This document shows positions 42,219 through 50,600 of a stretch of 64,000 bases of DNA, in pieces. The first letter of the stretch is position 1. Each line of letters starts with the position of its first letter. The position numbers and the translations under genes are program-made. The stretch comes from an uncultured Clostridia bacterium. Lineage in GTDB: Bacteria > Bacillota > Clostridia > Oscillospirales > Acutalibacteraceae. The notes under the pieces were generated by a model. The model made no database searches. It saw only the letters and a list, made by a program, of their open reading frames with translations, and was not told the origin of the DNA. The stretch covers positions 1 to 64,000 of the forward strand of contig CANRMJ010000001.1 of the NCBI GenBank assembly GCA_947631705.1, written 5' to 3'.

Positions 42219-43055
42219 ATGGAGTTAAAGGACGCCTTTGCACTGGTTGAAAAGCATCTTGAAAACACTAATAAGGAGCTTGGATTTTCAAAGCTGAAAG
42301 GGCAGGACGATATGCTTGCCTTTAAGGGAAACAAGGGGCTTTACCGCCTCCTTTACGACGGAGAAACGCAAATATTGTCGTTTGAATGTGCCTATGAGGA
42401 CAATGGCGACGAAACTAAGTTTGAAACAATTTCCAAAACTCTTTTTGAGGCAGACAAAGCGGACGAAAAGGAATGTAAATCGGTATCAAACGAGATCGCA
42501 GACGAGCTTCGCTCTCTTTTTGCCTCAAGGAAAAAGGTGGATCTTGATAAGGTGAAAATGCCCAAGAGCGTTTCAAGAGGCAAGGCAAAGGGCGGAATTA
42601 TCAGCTATGACACAGGCTCGCTCGCGAACCGTTTCGGCGTTCTTTTCCCCGATTTAAAAGACGCCATAAAGAAGAATATAGTTGACTACGGAGAGTTTAT
42701 GCCGGAAACGTTTTTTGCTGAAATCGGCACTCCGAGAGTGCTTGACGTTATTAAAAACGGAACGGCGGCGGAGCAGAAAAAGCTGTTTAAAATGCTCGGC
42801 GAGGTTTATGAAGACGGCACAAATGAGGTTCAGGATATAATAGGCGTTTCAATTCTCGGCGAAATGAAAAACGATCCCAAGATGATGGAGATTGCGGACA
42901 AATATATGACCGATTATATGGCGGGCCCGATTCATGAAATCAATAAGCTGACCGCGAAAAACAACAAGTGGACAAGAAAATTGAAAAATCCGCCTCCATA
43001 CAAGCCGAAAAAGCAGAAAAAAACGCCGTTTCAGAGCCAGCTTTCCCAGCAGTGA
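42219..43055 (+). CDS. Hypothetical cytoplasmic protein (278 aa)
   Basis: No family recognised. The ATG at 42219 follows GGGAG; an in-frame TTG two codons earlier is less likely. The protein is charged, without signal or membrane segment. Residues 1-85 look like a compact alpha/beta domain (LYRLLYDGETQILSFECAYED), a basic linker (about 105-120) follows, then a helical domain (about 135-240), and it ends in a Lys/Pro/Gln-rich tail (NPPPYKPKKQKKTPFQSQLSQQ). The basic tail could bind nucleic acid or the envelope (inference). Confidence 0.7.
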   Translation: MELKDAFALVEKHLENTNKELGFSKLKGQDDMLAFKGNKGLYRLLYDGETQILSFECAYEDNGDETKFETISKTLFEADKADEKECKSVSNEIADELRSLFASRKKVDLDKVKMPKSVSRGKAKGGIISYDTGSLANRFGVLFPDLKDAIKKNIVDYGEFMPETFFAEIGTPRVLDVIKNGTAAEQKKLFKMLGEVYEDGTNEVQDIIGVSILGEMKNDPKMMEIADKYMTDYMAGPIHEINKLTAKNNKWTRKLKNPPPYKPKKQKKTPFQSQLSQQ

Positions 43056-43152
43056 AAACAAGCGGAATCCTTTTGCGGGATATTTCAAGGCTAAAGTCAA
43101 ACAAAAATAGGTTTAACTTCGCGAATTCGCGGATTCAGACCGATTTCGTTTT

Positions 43153-43186
43153 ACCCTCCGTTGTTTAAAACGGCGGGTTTTCTTTT
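43153..43186 (+). terminator. Terminator after the 42.2-kb gene
   Basis: ACCC-T-CCGTT (43153-43162) / AACGG-C-GGGT (43169-43178), one internal mismatch, then TTTTCTTTTT. Confidence 0.75.
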
Positions 43187-43315
43187 TACACAAAATTTTT
43201 TTGTGAAAAGGCTTTCTTAATGCCTTTTTTGAGCGATTATGAGTGTGTTTTATGAACAACATTGTTAAATAATTATCAAAGTATCGTTATTTTAAACAAA
43301 GTTGAGCGTTGGATA

Positions 43316-43343
43316 TTGACAAAACATTAAACATCTTTATAAT
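43316..43343 (+). promoter_or_regulatory. Promoter of serC-serA
   Basis: TTGACA (43316-43321), 16-bp spacer, TATAAT (43338-43343); a leader of about 110 nt follows. 43187-43315 shows no gene. Confidence 0.85.
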
Positions 43344-43353
43344 AGTTTTGTGC

Positions 43354-43414
43354 TTGGGCAAAGGAAAAAATGATGAATAAGCAGGTTAAGCCGTTTCGCA
43401 TTTTACCTGCCCAA
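43354..43414 (+). promoter_or_regulatory. serC leader with competing hairpins
   Basis: TTGGGCA (43354-43360) can pair with TGCCCAA (43408-43414), or GCAGGT (43381-43386) with ACCTGC (43405-43410). The two share the TGC at 43408-43410, so they exclude each other. No T-run follows. Suggestive of a translation-responsive or ligand-responsive leader. Confidence 0.5.
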
Positions 43415-43423
43415 ATAAAATAA
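43370..43423 (+). CDS. Candidate 17-residue leader peptide upstream of serC
   Basis: An ATG preceded by AAAGGA at 6 nt opens MMNKQVKPFRILPAQIK and stops with TAA, 35 nt before serC. It lies entirely inside the transcribed leader and overlaps both competing hairpins. It contains no serine codon, so classical serine attenuation is not indicated. It may be a real small protein or a regulatory ORF. Confidence 0.4.
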   Translation: MMNKQVKPFRILPAQIK

Positions 43424-43458
43424 TACTGTATAATATTTATGAAAGAGAGGATATATTT

Positions 43459-44544
43459 ATGGCACGCGTTTATAATTTCAGTGCGGGACCCTCAACCCTT
43501 CCCGTATCTGTTCTTGAAAAGGCAGGAGCGGAGATCCTTGATTACAAGGGTTCGGGGCAGTCGGTTATGGAGATGAGCCACCGCTCAAAGGTTTTTGACG
43601 ATATTATCAAAGAGGCGGAGGCTCTTATGAGGGAGCTTTACGAAATTCCCGATAACTACAAGGTTTTATTCCTTCAGGGCGGCGCGTCGGCGCAGTTTTC
43701 GGCAATTCCGCTCAACTTTATGAACGGCACCGGCAAGGCCGATTATATTATCACGGGTCAATGGGCAAAAAAAGCCTTTCAGGAGGCTCAGAAATACGGA
43801 GACGTTAAGGCGGCGGCATCATCGGCTGATAAAACGTTCAGCTATATTCCCAAAACAAAGCCCGAAGATTTCAGAGACGACGCAGACTATGTTTATATCT
43901 GTATGAACAACACGATTTACGGCACGGTTTATAAGGAGCTTCCCCCCGTGGGCGATAAAACTTTGATTGCCGATATTTCATCATGCGCTCTGTCGGAGCC
44001 TCTTGATATCTCAAAATTCGGCATGGTTTATTTCGGCGCACAGAAGAATGTTGCTCCGGCGGGACTTGTTGTTGCGATCATTCGCGAAGATCTTCTCGGA
44101 AACGCCCGCGATATCTGCCCCGTTATGATGAACTACAAAGTTCAGGCAGACGCCGATTCGCTTTATAACACTCCTCCCTGCTGGACTATATATATCTGTA
44201 AACTGGTGCTCGAATGGATAAAGGAAACGTTCGGAGGTCTTGAGGGGCTAAAGGCTCACAACGAGAAAAAGGCAAAAATTCTTTATGATTTTCTTGATGA
44301 AAGCAAAATGTTCAAAGGCACCGTGGTTCCCGAGGATCGTTCTCTGATGAATGTTCCGTTTGTAACGGAAAGCGACGAGCTGAACGCCAAGTTCATAAAA
44401 GAGGCAACCGCGGCGGGCTTTGTTAATCTTAAAGGCCACAGAACCGTGGGCGGAATGAGAGCCTCTATTTATAACGCAATGCCGATTGAGGGCGTTGAAA
44501 AACTTGTTGAATTTATGAAAAAGTTTGAGGAGGAAAACGCGTAA
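43459..44544 (+). CDS. serC: Phosphoserine aminotransferase
   Basis: PLP enzyme converting 3-phosphohydroxypyruvate to phosphoserine. VYNFSAGPSTLPVSVLEKA at the N-terminus, GGASAQFSAIPLN near residue 75, and the PLP lysine in MVYFGAQKNVAPAGL near 200. 361 aa is usual. It shares its TAA with the ATG of serA (TAATG). Confidence 0.97.
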   Translation: MARVYNFSAGPSTLPVSVLEKAGAEILDYKGSGQSVMEMSHRSKVFDDIIKEAEALMRELYEIPDNYKVLFLQGGASAQFSAIPLNFMNGTGKADYIITGQWAKKAFQEAQKYGDVKAAASSADKTFSYIPKTKPEDFRDDADYVYICMNNTIYGTVYKELPPVGDKTLIADISSCALSEPLDISKFGMVYFGAQKNVAPAGLVVAIIREDLLGNARDICPVMMNYKVQADADSLYNTPPCWTIYICKLVLEWIKETFGGLEGLKAHNEKKAKILYDFLDESKMFKGTVVPEDRSLMNVPFVTESDELNAKFIKEATAAGFVNLKGHRTVGGMRASIYNAMPIEGVEKLVEFMKKFEEENA

Positions 44545-45707
44545 TGTTTAATGTAAAAACGCTGAACAAAATTTCTTCTGTAGGTCTATCAAAATTTGAT
44601 TCCTCAAAATACACATATGGCGACAATATTGAAAACCCGGACGCAATAATGGTTCGTTCCGCATCTATGCACGATATGGATATGCCGAAAGACCTGCTTG
44701 CAATCGCAAGGGCGGGAGCCGGAGTAAACAATATACCCGTTGCCGATTGCACCGAGCAGGGCATAGTTGTGTTCAACACTCCCGGCGCAAACGCAAATGC
44801 CGTTAAAGAGCTTGTTATCTGCGGTCTGCTTCTTTCAAGCCGCAAAATCACAAAGGCTGTTGAATGGTGCAAAACGATTAAGAACGATGAAAATGTAAGC
44901 AAAAGCGTTGAAAAGGGCAAGTCTGCGTTTGCAGGCCCCGAAATCAAGGGCAAAACCCTTGCCGTTATAGGTCTTGGAGCAATCGGACGTCTTGTGGCAA
45001 ATGCCGCCGTGGATCTCGGTATGGATGTTGTTGGCTACGATCCGTTTCTTTCGGACGAGGCGGCTCAGGCGCTCAAAAAAGAGGTTAAGGTAAATAATAA
45101 TCTTGATGAAATTTTTCCTGCGGCAGATTATATCACGGTTCATGTTCCCCTTACCGCAGACACAAAAGAGATGATTTGCGCCGCAAATATCAATAAGATG
45201 AAAAACACTGTAAGGATTCTCAATTTTGCCCGCGGCGATCTCGCAAACAGCGCTGATATAGTTGACGCGCTTGATAACGGCAAAATGGCGGCGTATGTAA
45301 CCGATTTCCCGTCTGCCGATCTTATTGATATAGACGGAGTTATCGCTCTGCCCCACCTCGGCGCTTCAACGCCGGAAAGCGAAGAAAACTGCGCGTCTAT
45401 GGGCGCTTTGGAGCTTATTGATTTCCTTGAAAACGGAAATATAAAGAACTCTGTTAACCTGCCCGCTGTTTCAGCTGAGAGAAACGGGGTGGCAAGAATA
45501 ACGGTTATTCATAAAAACCAGCCGAATATGATTGCAACAATAACGGACACTATCAGCAAAGACGGCGTTAATATTGCGAATTTTGCGGATAAAAACCGCG
45601 GCGATATTGCATATAGCATTATAGATACAGATACCGCTGTTTCATCGGGAGTTGTTGAAGATATCAAAAAGATAAACGGCGTAATAAGAGTTAGAGTTAT
45701 TCTTTAA
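44544..45707 (+). CDS. serA: D-3-phosphoglycerate dehydrogenase
   Basis: NAD-dependent first step of serine synthesis. Rossmann motif VIGLGAIGRLVANAA near residue 140, catalytic Arg in LNFARGDL, catalytic His in ALPHLGAST near 272, and a C-terminal ACT domain (about 318-387: ARITVIHKNQPNMIATITDTI) for serine feedback. 387 aa is the short type. No serB is linked. Confidence 0.96.
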   Translation: MFNVKTLNKISSVGLSKFDSSKYTYGDNIENPDAIMVRSASMHDMDMPKDLLAIARAGAGVNNIPVADCTEQGIVVFNTPGANANAVKELVICGLLLSSRKITKAVEWCKTIKNDENVSKSVEKGKSAFAGPEIKGKTLAVIGLGAIGRLVANAAVDLGMDVVGYDPFLSDEAAQALKKEVKVNNNLDEIFPAADYITVHVPLTADTKEMICAANINKMKNTVRILNFARGDLANSADIVDALDNGKMAAYVTDFPSADLIDIDGVIALPHLGASTPESEENCASMGALELIDFLENGNIKNSVNLPAVSAERNGVARITVIHKNQPNMIATITDTISKDGVNIANFADKNRGDIAYSIIDTDTAVSSGVVEDIKKINGVIRVRVIL

Positions 45708-45762
45708 AGCGGTTCAAAAACAAGTAAACTTAAATTACCTTAACGCAAAAAGAATATTCACA

Positions 45763-45799
45763 AAAAAAGAGTCGGAGAGATTTTCTCCGGCTCTTTTTT
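45763..45799 (+). terminator. Terminator of serC-serA
   Basis: GAGTCGGAGA (45769-45778) / TCTCCGGCTC (45784-45793), one wobble pair, flanked by A7 and T6. Confidence 0.9.
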
Positions 45800-45857
45800 A
45801 ATAATAGTGTTCAAAAACACCAATTCGACGCTCATTTTTCCGAGCGCCGAATTCTTT

Positions 45858-46070
45858 TTATTCGTCCGTTATTTCAAATAAATCGTTTGGAGTGCATTCA
45901 AATAAATTGCACATAATTTCAATATTTTCATATTTAATTGATTTTGTTTCGTTGTTTACCATTTTATTAAAATTTTGATAACTCATTCCCAGTTGCTTAT
46001 ATAGCCAATATTTTGTTTTATTTTTTTGTTTCAATATATCCAACACGCGAAGTTTTATCACTTTTGTCAC
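45858..46070 (-). CDS. Small XRE-family repressor (70 aa)
   Basis: Compact helix-turn-helix protein (VLDILKQKNKTKYWLYKQLGMSYQNFNKMVNNETKSIKYENIEIMCNLFECTPNDLFEI), the minimal Cro/C1 type. Divergent from the DUF805 gene; inverted repeats in the shared intergenic region are probably its operators. Confidence 0.82.
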   Translation of the reverse strand: MTKVIKLRVLDILKQKNKTKYWLYKQLGMSYQNFNKMVNNETKSIKYENIEIMCNLFECTPNDLFEITDE

Positions 46071-46073
46071 CTC

Positions 46074-46157
46074 ATTATCTAATGTTTTAATTAGATAATA
46101 TATTATTTTTTATGTTGACATATAGACGAATACATTATATAATGAAAACATTAGATA
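46074..46157. promoter_or_regulatory. Divergent operator region with promoter of the DUF805 gene
   Basis: A perfect repeat ATTATCTAAT (46074-46083) / ATTAGATAAT (46090-46099) lies just ahead of the XRE gene. A third half-site ATTAGATA (46150-46157) sits on the start site of the plus promoter TTGACA (46115-46120), 17-bp spacer, TATAAT (46138-46143). A fitting layout for one repressor controlling both directions. Confidence 0.75.
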
Positions 46158-46176
46158 GTGAAAGAAGGAGAACACT

Positions 46177-46689
46177 TTGAAAAACAATTTAGGACAATCG
46201 TATATTTTGTATTTAAAGAATATTTTTAATTTCAGCGGAAGAACAAGGCGCTCTGATTTCTGGCAGGTATATATTTTAAATTACGTAATCTCATTAGTAA
46301 TAGGATTATCCTCAATGCTTGCCGTCGAAATGGATATAATTGCCGGTTTTCTTATTTTACTGAGTTTAATTATAAATCTATCTGAAATTTCTCTGTTAGT
46401 ACGCAGATTTCACGATATCGGCAAATCAGGTTTATATTGTCTTCTGAATTATATACCATACATTGGTTTTATATTTTTATTAGTGTATTGCACAAAGGAC
46501 AGTTGTGCGGGAAGCAACAAATACGGTCCAAACCCAAAGGAATCGTTAGATAACAAAGTTGGATCTCAAATATATAACAGCGAAGATGATAAAAACCATT
46601 GCAAAATATGCGGAGCGGAAATTTCAGAAAAAGACGAGTTTTGCCCGCAGTGCGGCAGCAATCTGACAGGAGAAAACTATTATGGATGA
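46177..46689 (+). CDS. DUF805 membrane protein with C-terminal zinc ribbon (170 aa)
   Basis: TTG start with AAGGAG at 6 nt. DUF805 domain (residues 8-125): FNFSGRTRRSDFW, three or four helices, then LLVRRFHDIGKSGLY. The C-terminal ribbon is CKICGAE...FCPQCGSN (about 143-163). The ribbon is at the C-terminus, opposite to the other zinc-ribbon proteins in the window. Overlaps the next gene by 8 nt. Confidence 0.82.
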   Translation: MKNNLGQSYILYLKNIFNFSGRTRRSDFWQVYILNYVISLVIGLSSMLAVEMDIIAGFLILLSLIINLSEISLLVRRFHDIGKSGLYCLLNYIPYIGFIFLLVYCTKDSCAGSNKYGPNPKESLDNKVGSQIYNSEDDKNHCKICGAEISEKDEFCPQCGSNLTGENYYG

Positions 46690-47539
46690 GATAAACAGAG
46701 ACACATTGGTGATGCATCTCTCAGATGTGCGAGCGCTTGAAATTGCCAAAGTTAAGCTTATTGAAAAATTAAATCAAAATAACTACAAAATAAAAATGCT
46801 TGGGTATCACCGAATTTTTCAAAAACCAAGTTATATTCTTGCCATAGTTCTGCCTGTTATTTTAACAATATTTTTTTCAGCCGTATCATATTTTCTCAGT
46901 GAAACAATCTTTTTTCCGTATTTATTCGATAGAAATCACAATCCCGTGTATCCTCAATATGAAATCTATATAAAAATTTCCGTAATTTCAATTATTGTAA
47001 TCGCTGTAGTAAGTTTTTTGATTTTGTTTCTATCCGCAAGTTCAAAAACGGTAAAATATAACAGAATGGTAGCAGAGGATAATGAAAGAGTGGAAAGGGA
47101 AAAACAGGAAATACAAAAATTGCAGGGCGAAATAAATGAATCAATCTCAAAGCTCAAAGAGGTGAATACGCTTTTACCCGAGATATATTCTATCAATATT
47201 ATTCCTCGGCAATATCGAAATGTGAACGGAATTTGCTATTTATACGACTATATGAGCACATCGCAGCAATCGTTGGAATCAGCGTTTTTGAATTATAATG
47301 TCAACAAAATAAACGTCAGCGTCAACAGAATAATCGAGCAGCAATCGGAAATGCTGCTTCAGCAATACGTTGCAAACACAAGGTTAGAGGCAATGGAAAG
47401 GCATAATAAAAAGATGCTCAGTCAATTGTCTAACATTGAGCAAAATTCCGCAACCGCTGCAAAATATTCCGCAATCACCGCCGCAAACGCAAAAGCGATA
47501 ACGTTTTTTGAGGGCTACAATTTTCTTAAAAATAGCTGA
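46682..47539 (+). CDS. Membrane protein with coiled coil (285 aa)
   Basis: No family recognised. A short cytoplasmic helix, two membrane helices (about residues 50-76 and 97-121), then a long coiled coil (about 125-165: AEDNERVEREKQEIQKLQGEINESISKLKEVN) and a helical C-terminus rich in Gln/Asn/Ala (about 200-285). Coupled by overlap to the DUF805/zinc-ribbon gene, so it probably works with it. AT-rich composition like the 27-30 kb cluster. Confidence 0.7.
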   Translation: MDEINRDTLVMHLSDVRALEIAKVKLIEKLNQNNYKIKMLGYHRIFQKPSYILAIVLPVILTIFFSAVSYFLSETIFFPYLFDRNHNPVYPQYEIYIKISVISIIVIAVVSFLILFLSASSKTVKYNRMVAEDNERVEREKQEIQKLQGEINESISKLKEVNTLLPEIYSINIIPRQYRNVNGICYLYDYMSTSQQSLESAFLNYNVNKINVSVNRIIEQQSEMLLQQYVANTRLEAMERHNKKMLSQLSNIEQNSATAAKYSAITAANAKAITFFEGYNFLKNS

Positions 47540-47549
47540 AATAATTAAT

Positions 47550-47588
47550 AAAGCGCAGAAGATATTCAGAAAATCATCTGCGCTTTTT
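47550..47588 (+). terminator. Terminator after the coiled-coil gene
   Basis: AAAGCGCAGA (47550-47559) / TCTGCGCTTT (47577-47586), followed by T-rich sequence. Confidence 0.8.
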
Positions 47589-47713
47589 CTGTGGCTGTTT
47601 CGATTGAGATATGCGGTTATATTCTTTTGGTAATATGGTTTATCACGGAAACTGAATTATGTTAAAAAGACCGTTTAATTGATTTTATCTGCTGATTTTT
47701 ATTATTTTGAATA

Positions 47714-47742
47714 TTGACAAATGAATTTGCGTTTGATATAAT
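47714..47742 (+). promoter_or_regulatory. Consensus promoter of the aldolase gene
   Basis: TTGACA (47714-47719), 17-bp spacer, TATAAT (47737-47742). Confidence 0.85.
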
Positions 47743-47754
47743 ATGCACTAATCC

Positions 47755-47780
47755 GCTTTAAAGCGATGGGGCTTTAAAGC
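47755..47780 (+). repeat. Doublet of the palindrome GCTTTAAAGC
   Basis: Two identical 10-bp perfect palindromes at 47755-47764 and 47771-47780, 16 bp apart, just downstream of the expected transcription start. A candidate double operator; as RNA the two copies could also pair with each other. Confidence 0.65.
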
Positions 47781-47806
47781 GCTAAAGCAAAAGGAGATGT
47801 GTTACC

Positions 47807-48784
47807 ATGGCACCAAGAAAGGGCAATTTAATGACGGTGCGCACAGACGTTAAGGTGTTAGATGCAACGATAAGAGACGGCGGGCTGTGCAATAATTTTG
47901 AATTTACAGATGAATTTGTTACCGAACTTTACAAAACGAATGTAAAGAGCGGCGTTGACTATATGGAATTCGGCTACCGAGCCTCAAAAAATCTTTTTGA
48001 CCCATCAAAATTCGGAAAGTGGAAATTCTGCGATGAGGCAGATATAAGAAAAATAGTAGGCGAAAACGTATCGGATATGAAAATATCGGTTATGGCGGAT
48101 GTTGGCAGATGCGATTTCAAAGAAGATTTTATTCCGAAATCCGAATCCGTTATTGATTTGGTTCGTGTTGCCTGCTATATTCATCAGATTCCCGCTGCAA
48201 TTGAAATGGTTGAGTATTTTCATAATCTCGGCTACGAAACATCGTGCAATATTATGGCTATAAGTCAGGCAAACACCGACCAGATAGACGAGGCGCTCGA
48301 AATGCTCGGAAACAGCAGCGTTGATATAATTTATCTTGTTGATTCATACGGCTCGCTCTACCCGGAAAACGCGGCCAATCTTGCCAAGAAATATCTTGAA
48401 ATCGGTGAAAAATACGGCAAGGCAATCGGTTTTCACGCGCACAACAACCAAAATCTCGCGTTTGCCAACACGATAGAAACAATGTCTTACGGCGTTTCAT
48501 ATCTTGACGCAACGGCGTCCGGAATGGGCAGAGGAGCCGGCAACTGCGCTATGGAGCTGCTTTTGGGATTTCTCAAAAACCCCAAATATAATCTTTACAG
48601 CCTGCTGACGTTTATTGAAAAGTATATGCTGCCTCTTAAAAAGAGCGGTATTGTTTGGGGCTACGATATTCAGTATTTGCTCACTGGTCAGTTGAACCGC
48701 CACCCCAGAGAGGCAATGGCGTTTACCGCGGAGGGTCGCACGGATTACTGCGAATTTTATAAAACCCTGCTTGATAACTTTTAA
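47807..48784 (+). CDS. DRE-TIM/HMGL-like aldolase (325 aa)
   Basis: Related to 4-hydroxy-2-oxovalerate aldolase and HMG-CoA lyase: LDATIRDGGLCNN (residues 18-30) is the DRE-type motif, IGFHAHNNQNLAFANT (about 204-219) supplies the metal-binding H-x-H, and GMGRGAGNCAMELLL (about 240-254) is the conserved loop. The DmpG C-terminal communication domain for the dehydrogenase partner is missing, and no such partner is nearby. Such solo aldolases occur in glycan clusters; the substrate is unknown. Start at 47807 with AAGGAG. Confidence 0.82.
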   Translation: MAPRKGNLMTVRTDVKVLDATIRDGGLCNNFEFTDEFVTELYKTNVKSGVDYMEFGYRASKNLFDPSKFGKWKFCDEADIRKIVGENVSDMKISVMADVGRCDFKEDFIPKSESVIDLVRVACYIHQIPAAIEMVEYFHNLGYETSCNIMAISQANTDQIDEALEMLGNSSVDIIYLVDSYGSLYPENAANLAKKYLEIGEKYGKAIGFHAHNNQNLAFANTIETMSYGVSYLDATASGMGRGAGNCAMELLLGFLKNPKYNLYSLLTFIEKYMLPLKKSGIVWGYDIQYLLTGQLNRHPREAMAFTAEGRTDYCEFYKTLLDNF

Positions 48785-48797
48785 ATTTGAATCAATG

Positions 48798-48837
48798 AAA
48801 AAATCAGCCGTCCGAATGTCAGCGTTCGGACGGCTGA
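48798..48837 (-). terminator. Terminator of the CLC gene
   Basis: Perfect 13-bp stem TCAGCCGTCCGAA (48804-48816) / TTCGGACGGCTGA (48825-48837). On the minus strand it is followed by TTTTTT, which makes it the terminator of the CLC gene; it also lies after the aldolase gene, without a plus-strand T-run. Confidence 0.88.
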
Positions 48838-48870
48838 TAAAATATGTGCGGCAGTTAAACGATCAAACGG

Positions 48871-50436
48871 CTATTCGCCGTTTATCAGCCTTTCTATTCG
48901 CCCTCTGTCTCTCGCAAAGCGGCGCTGGCTTACAAGAAAAACAAGAGCGTCTCCGTCAAGAAGCACGGTATCGCCCTTGGGCGTTATAGAGGTTTCTCCC
49001 CGTTCAACCGAAACGATAAGGCAGTGCTTGCCCCAGTCGGTGTCTGAAATCGTTTTTCCGCTTATCGGGCTGCCTGTCGGAATAATAAATGTTTGCAAAA
49101 CCTTTTCTCCTCCCGACGTGGGCGCGGGCGTTCCCTTTTTGCTTATGATTTTTTCAAGCAGCGATGTGTAAATCGGAGCCGTGCCGATAAGGTTCGCCGT
49201 GGCGTAAGATATTAGGCTAACAACCGCGAGCGGCAAAAGATTGTCTATACTGCCTGTCATTTCAAAAACAAGAATTATGCCCGTAATCGGAGCGCGCACA
49301 ATTGAGGCAAAGAGCCCCGCCATTGCGGCAACGGCAAATTCCTGCCACATATCGGGGTCAAGACCCAGCAAATTTATTGATATATCACCGAAAATCGCGC
49401 CGATATACGTTCCGAGAATCAGCATTGGGAAAAAGATGCCGCCGGGCGCTCCTGAGCCGAAGCTGATAACGCTGAAAACAAATTTTGCGATAAGTAAAAA
49501 CAAGAGCGTTGAAATTCCGGGGTGTTCATTCATAAGCAGTTCAACCATGTTGTGCCCTCCGCCGAGCACCTCGGGAATATAAAACGAAACCGCTCCGCTG
49601 ATAATGAAAACCGCGGCAAATTTTACATAGCTCGGAATCCCTGCGAATTTTTTGAATAAATCCTGACCGGCGTTCATAATAATATTGTAGCCTGCGCCGA
49701 GAACACCGAGAAGAAGACCGAGAATGATCAGCAGCCAATAGTGGCGCAGCGGGATATTGGCGGTTTCGTAATTAAAAATCGTGTTTTGTCCGAAAAACAC
49801 TTTAGAGATGAAGTCGGCCGTTACCGCCGCAACGATACCCATGCAGAGAATTGCCTTGTCAAAAGTGTGCTGAAGCTCTTCGAGCACAAACATAATGCCG
49901 GCAATAGGCGCGTTGAACGCCGCGGCAAGTCCGGCGCCGCCGCCGCTGCTTATCATACGGAGCTGCGTTGTTTTGTCTGCTTTAGTGAGGCGGGCAACGC
50001 CCTTTGCCGCCATTCCGCCAAGCTGAATGCTCGGACCTTCTCTTCCGAGCGAGAGCCCGCAAAAAACAGAGATTGTTCCGCCGGCAAGCTTTGCAATGAT
50101 AACGCGCCACCAGCTTGGAGAAAAATAGCCCTTTATCTCTCCGGCAATTTGAGGGATCCCCGAACCTGAGGACATAGGCTCCAGCTTAACTATAAACGAA
50201 ACGAGAGCGCCCATTGCGGCAAGCGCGCAGAACCATACGGCAATTTTGACAGGGCTGCCCTTAACGAATTCAATGATTTTGCCGAGCGCCGTTTCCGCGT
50301 TTGAGAGCAGCAGGCGGTATAAAACAGATGCTAAGCCCGCCGCAATTCCCGCCTCGATACCTCGAATGATAAGATAAAAGCTTTCTTTTTTACGGTATTC
50401 AATTTTTCTGAGAGTGCTTTTTTCTTTTTTTCTCAT
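48871..50436 (-). CDS. CLC-family chloride/proton antiporter with TrkA-C domain (521 aa)
   Basis: Polytopic CLC protein with the selectivity motifs GSGIPQ (near residue 91), GREGPSIQLGG (gating glutamate, near 132) and GSGAPGGIFFP (near 325). An EE pair in MFVLEELQHTF corresponds to the internal proton glutamate, so a Cl-/H+ exchanger is expected rather than a channel or a fluoride CLC-F. The C-terminal 80 residues form a TrkA-C (RCK-C) ligand domain. Confidence 0.93.
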   Translation of the reverse strand: MRKKEKSTLRKIEYRKKESFYLIIRGIEAGIAAGLASVLYRLLLSNAETALGKIIEFVKGSPVKIAVWFCALAAMGALVSFIVKLEPMSSGSGIPQIAGEIKGYFSPSWWRVIIAKLAGGTISVFCGLSLGREGPSIQLGGMAAKGVARLTKADKTTQLRMISSGGGAGLAAAFNAPIAGIMFVLEELQHTFDKAILCMGIVAAVTADFISKVFFGQNTIFNYETANIPLRHYWLLIILGLLLGVLGAGYNIIMNAGQDLFKKFAGIPSYVKFAAVFIISGAVSFYIPEVLGGGHNMVELLMNEHPGISTLLFLLIAKFVFSVISFGSGAPGGIFFPMLILGTYIGAIFGDISINLLGLDPDMWQEFAVAAMAGLFASIVRAPITGIILVFEMTGSIDNLLPLAVVSLISYATANLIGTAPIYTSLLEKIISKKGTPAPTSGGEKVLQTFIIPTGSPISGKTISDTDWGKHCLIVSVERGETSITPKGDTVLLDGDALVFLVSQRRFARDRGRIERLINGE

Positions 50437-50565
50437 AACGAAAACCTAAATTCGGAATAATTATTTTATCACATTATATACCTAATTATTATACGGCGAT
50501 GATTAAATTTGTCAACTTTGTTAAAGTCGAAAAATGCAATATGTTGCAATTGATACGGGTTTGTA

Positions 50566-50594
50566 TTGACTTTTTTGTAAATTTGTGGTATAAT
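50566..50594 (+). promoter_or_regulatory. Promoter of the nfeD riboswitch transcript
   Basis: TTGACT (50566-50571), 17-bp spacer, TATAAT (50589-50594); start near 50601. Confidence 0.85.
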
Positions 50595-50600
50595 ATGCCC

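Noticed and set aside
43370..43423. Classical serine attenuator peptide
   Set aside because: The 17-codon ORF has no serine codons and no terminator hairpin with a T-run follows, so it is kept only as an unexplained leader ORF.
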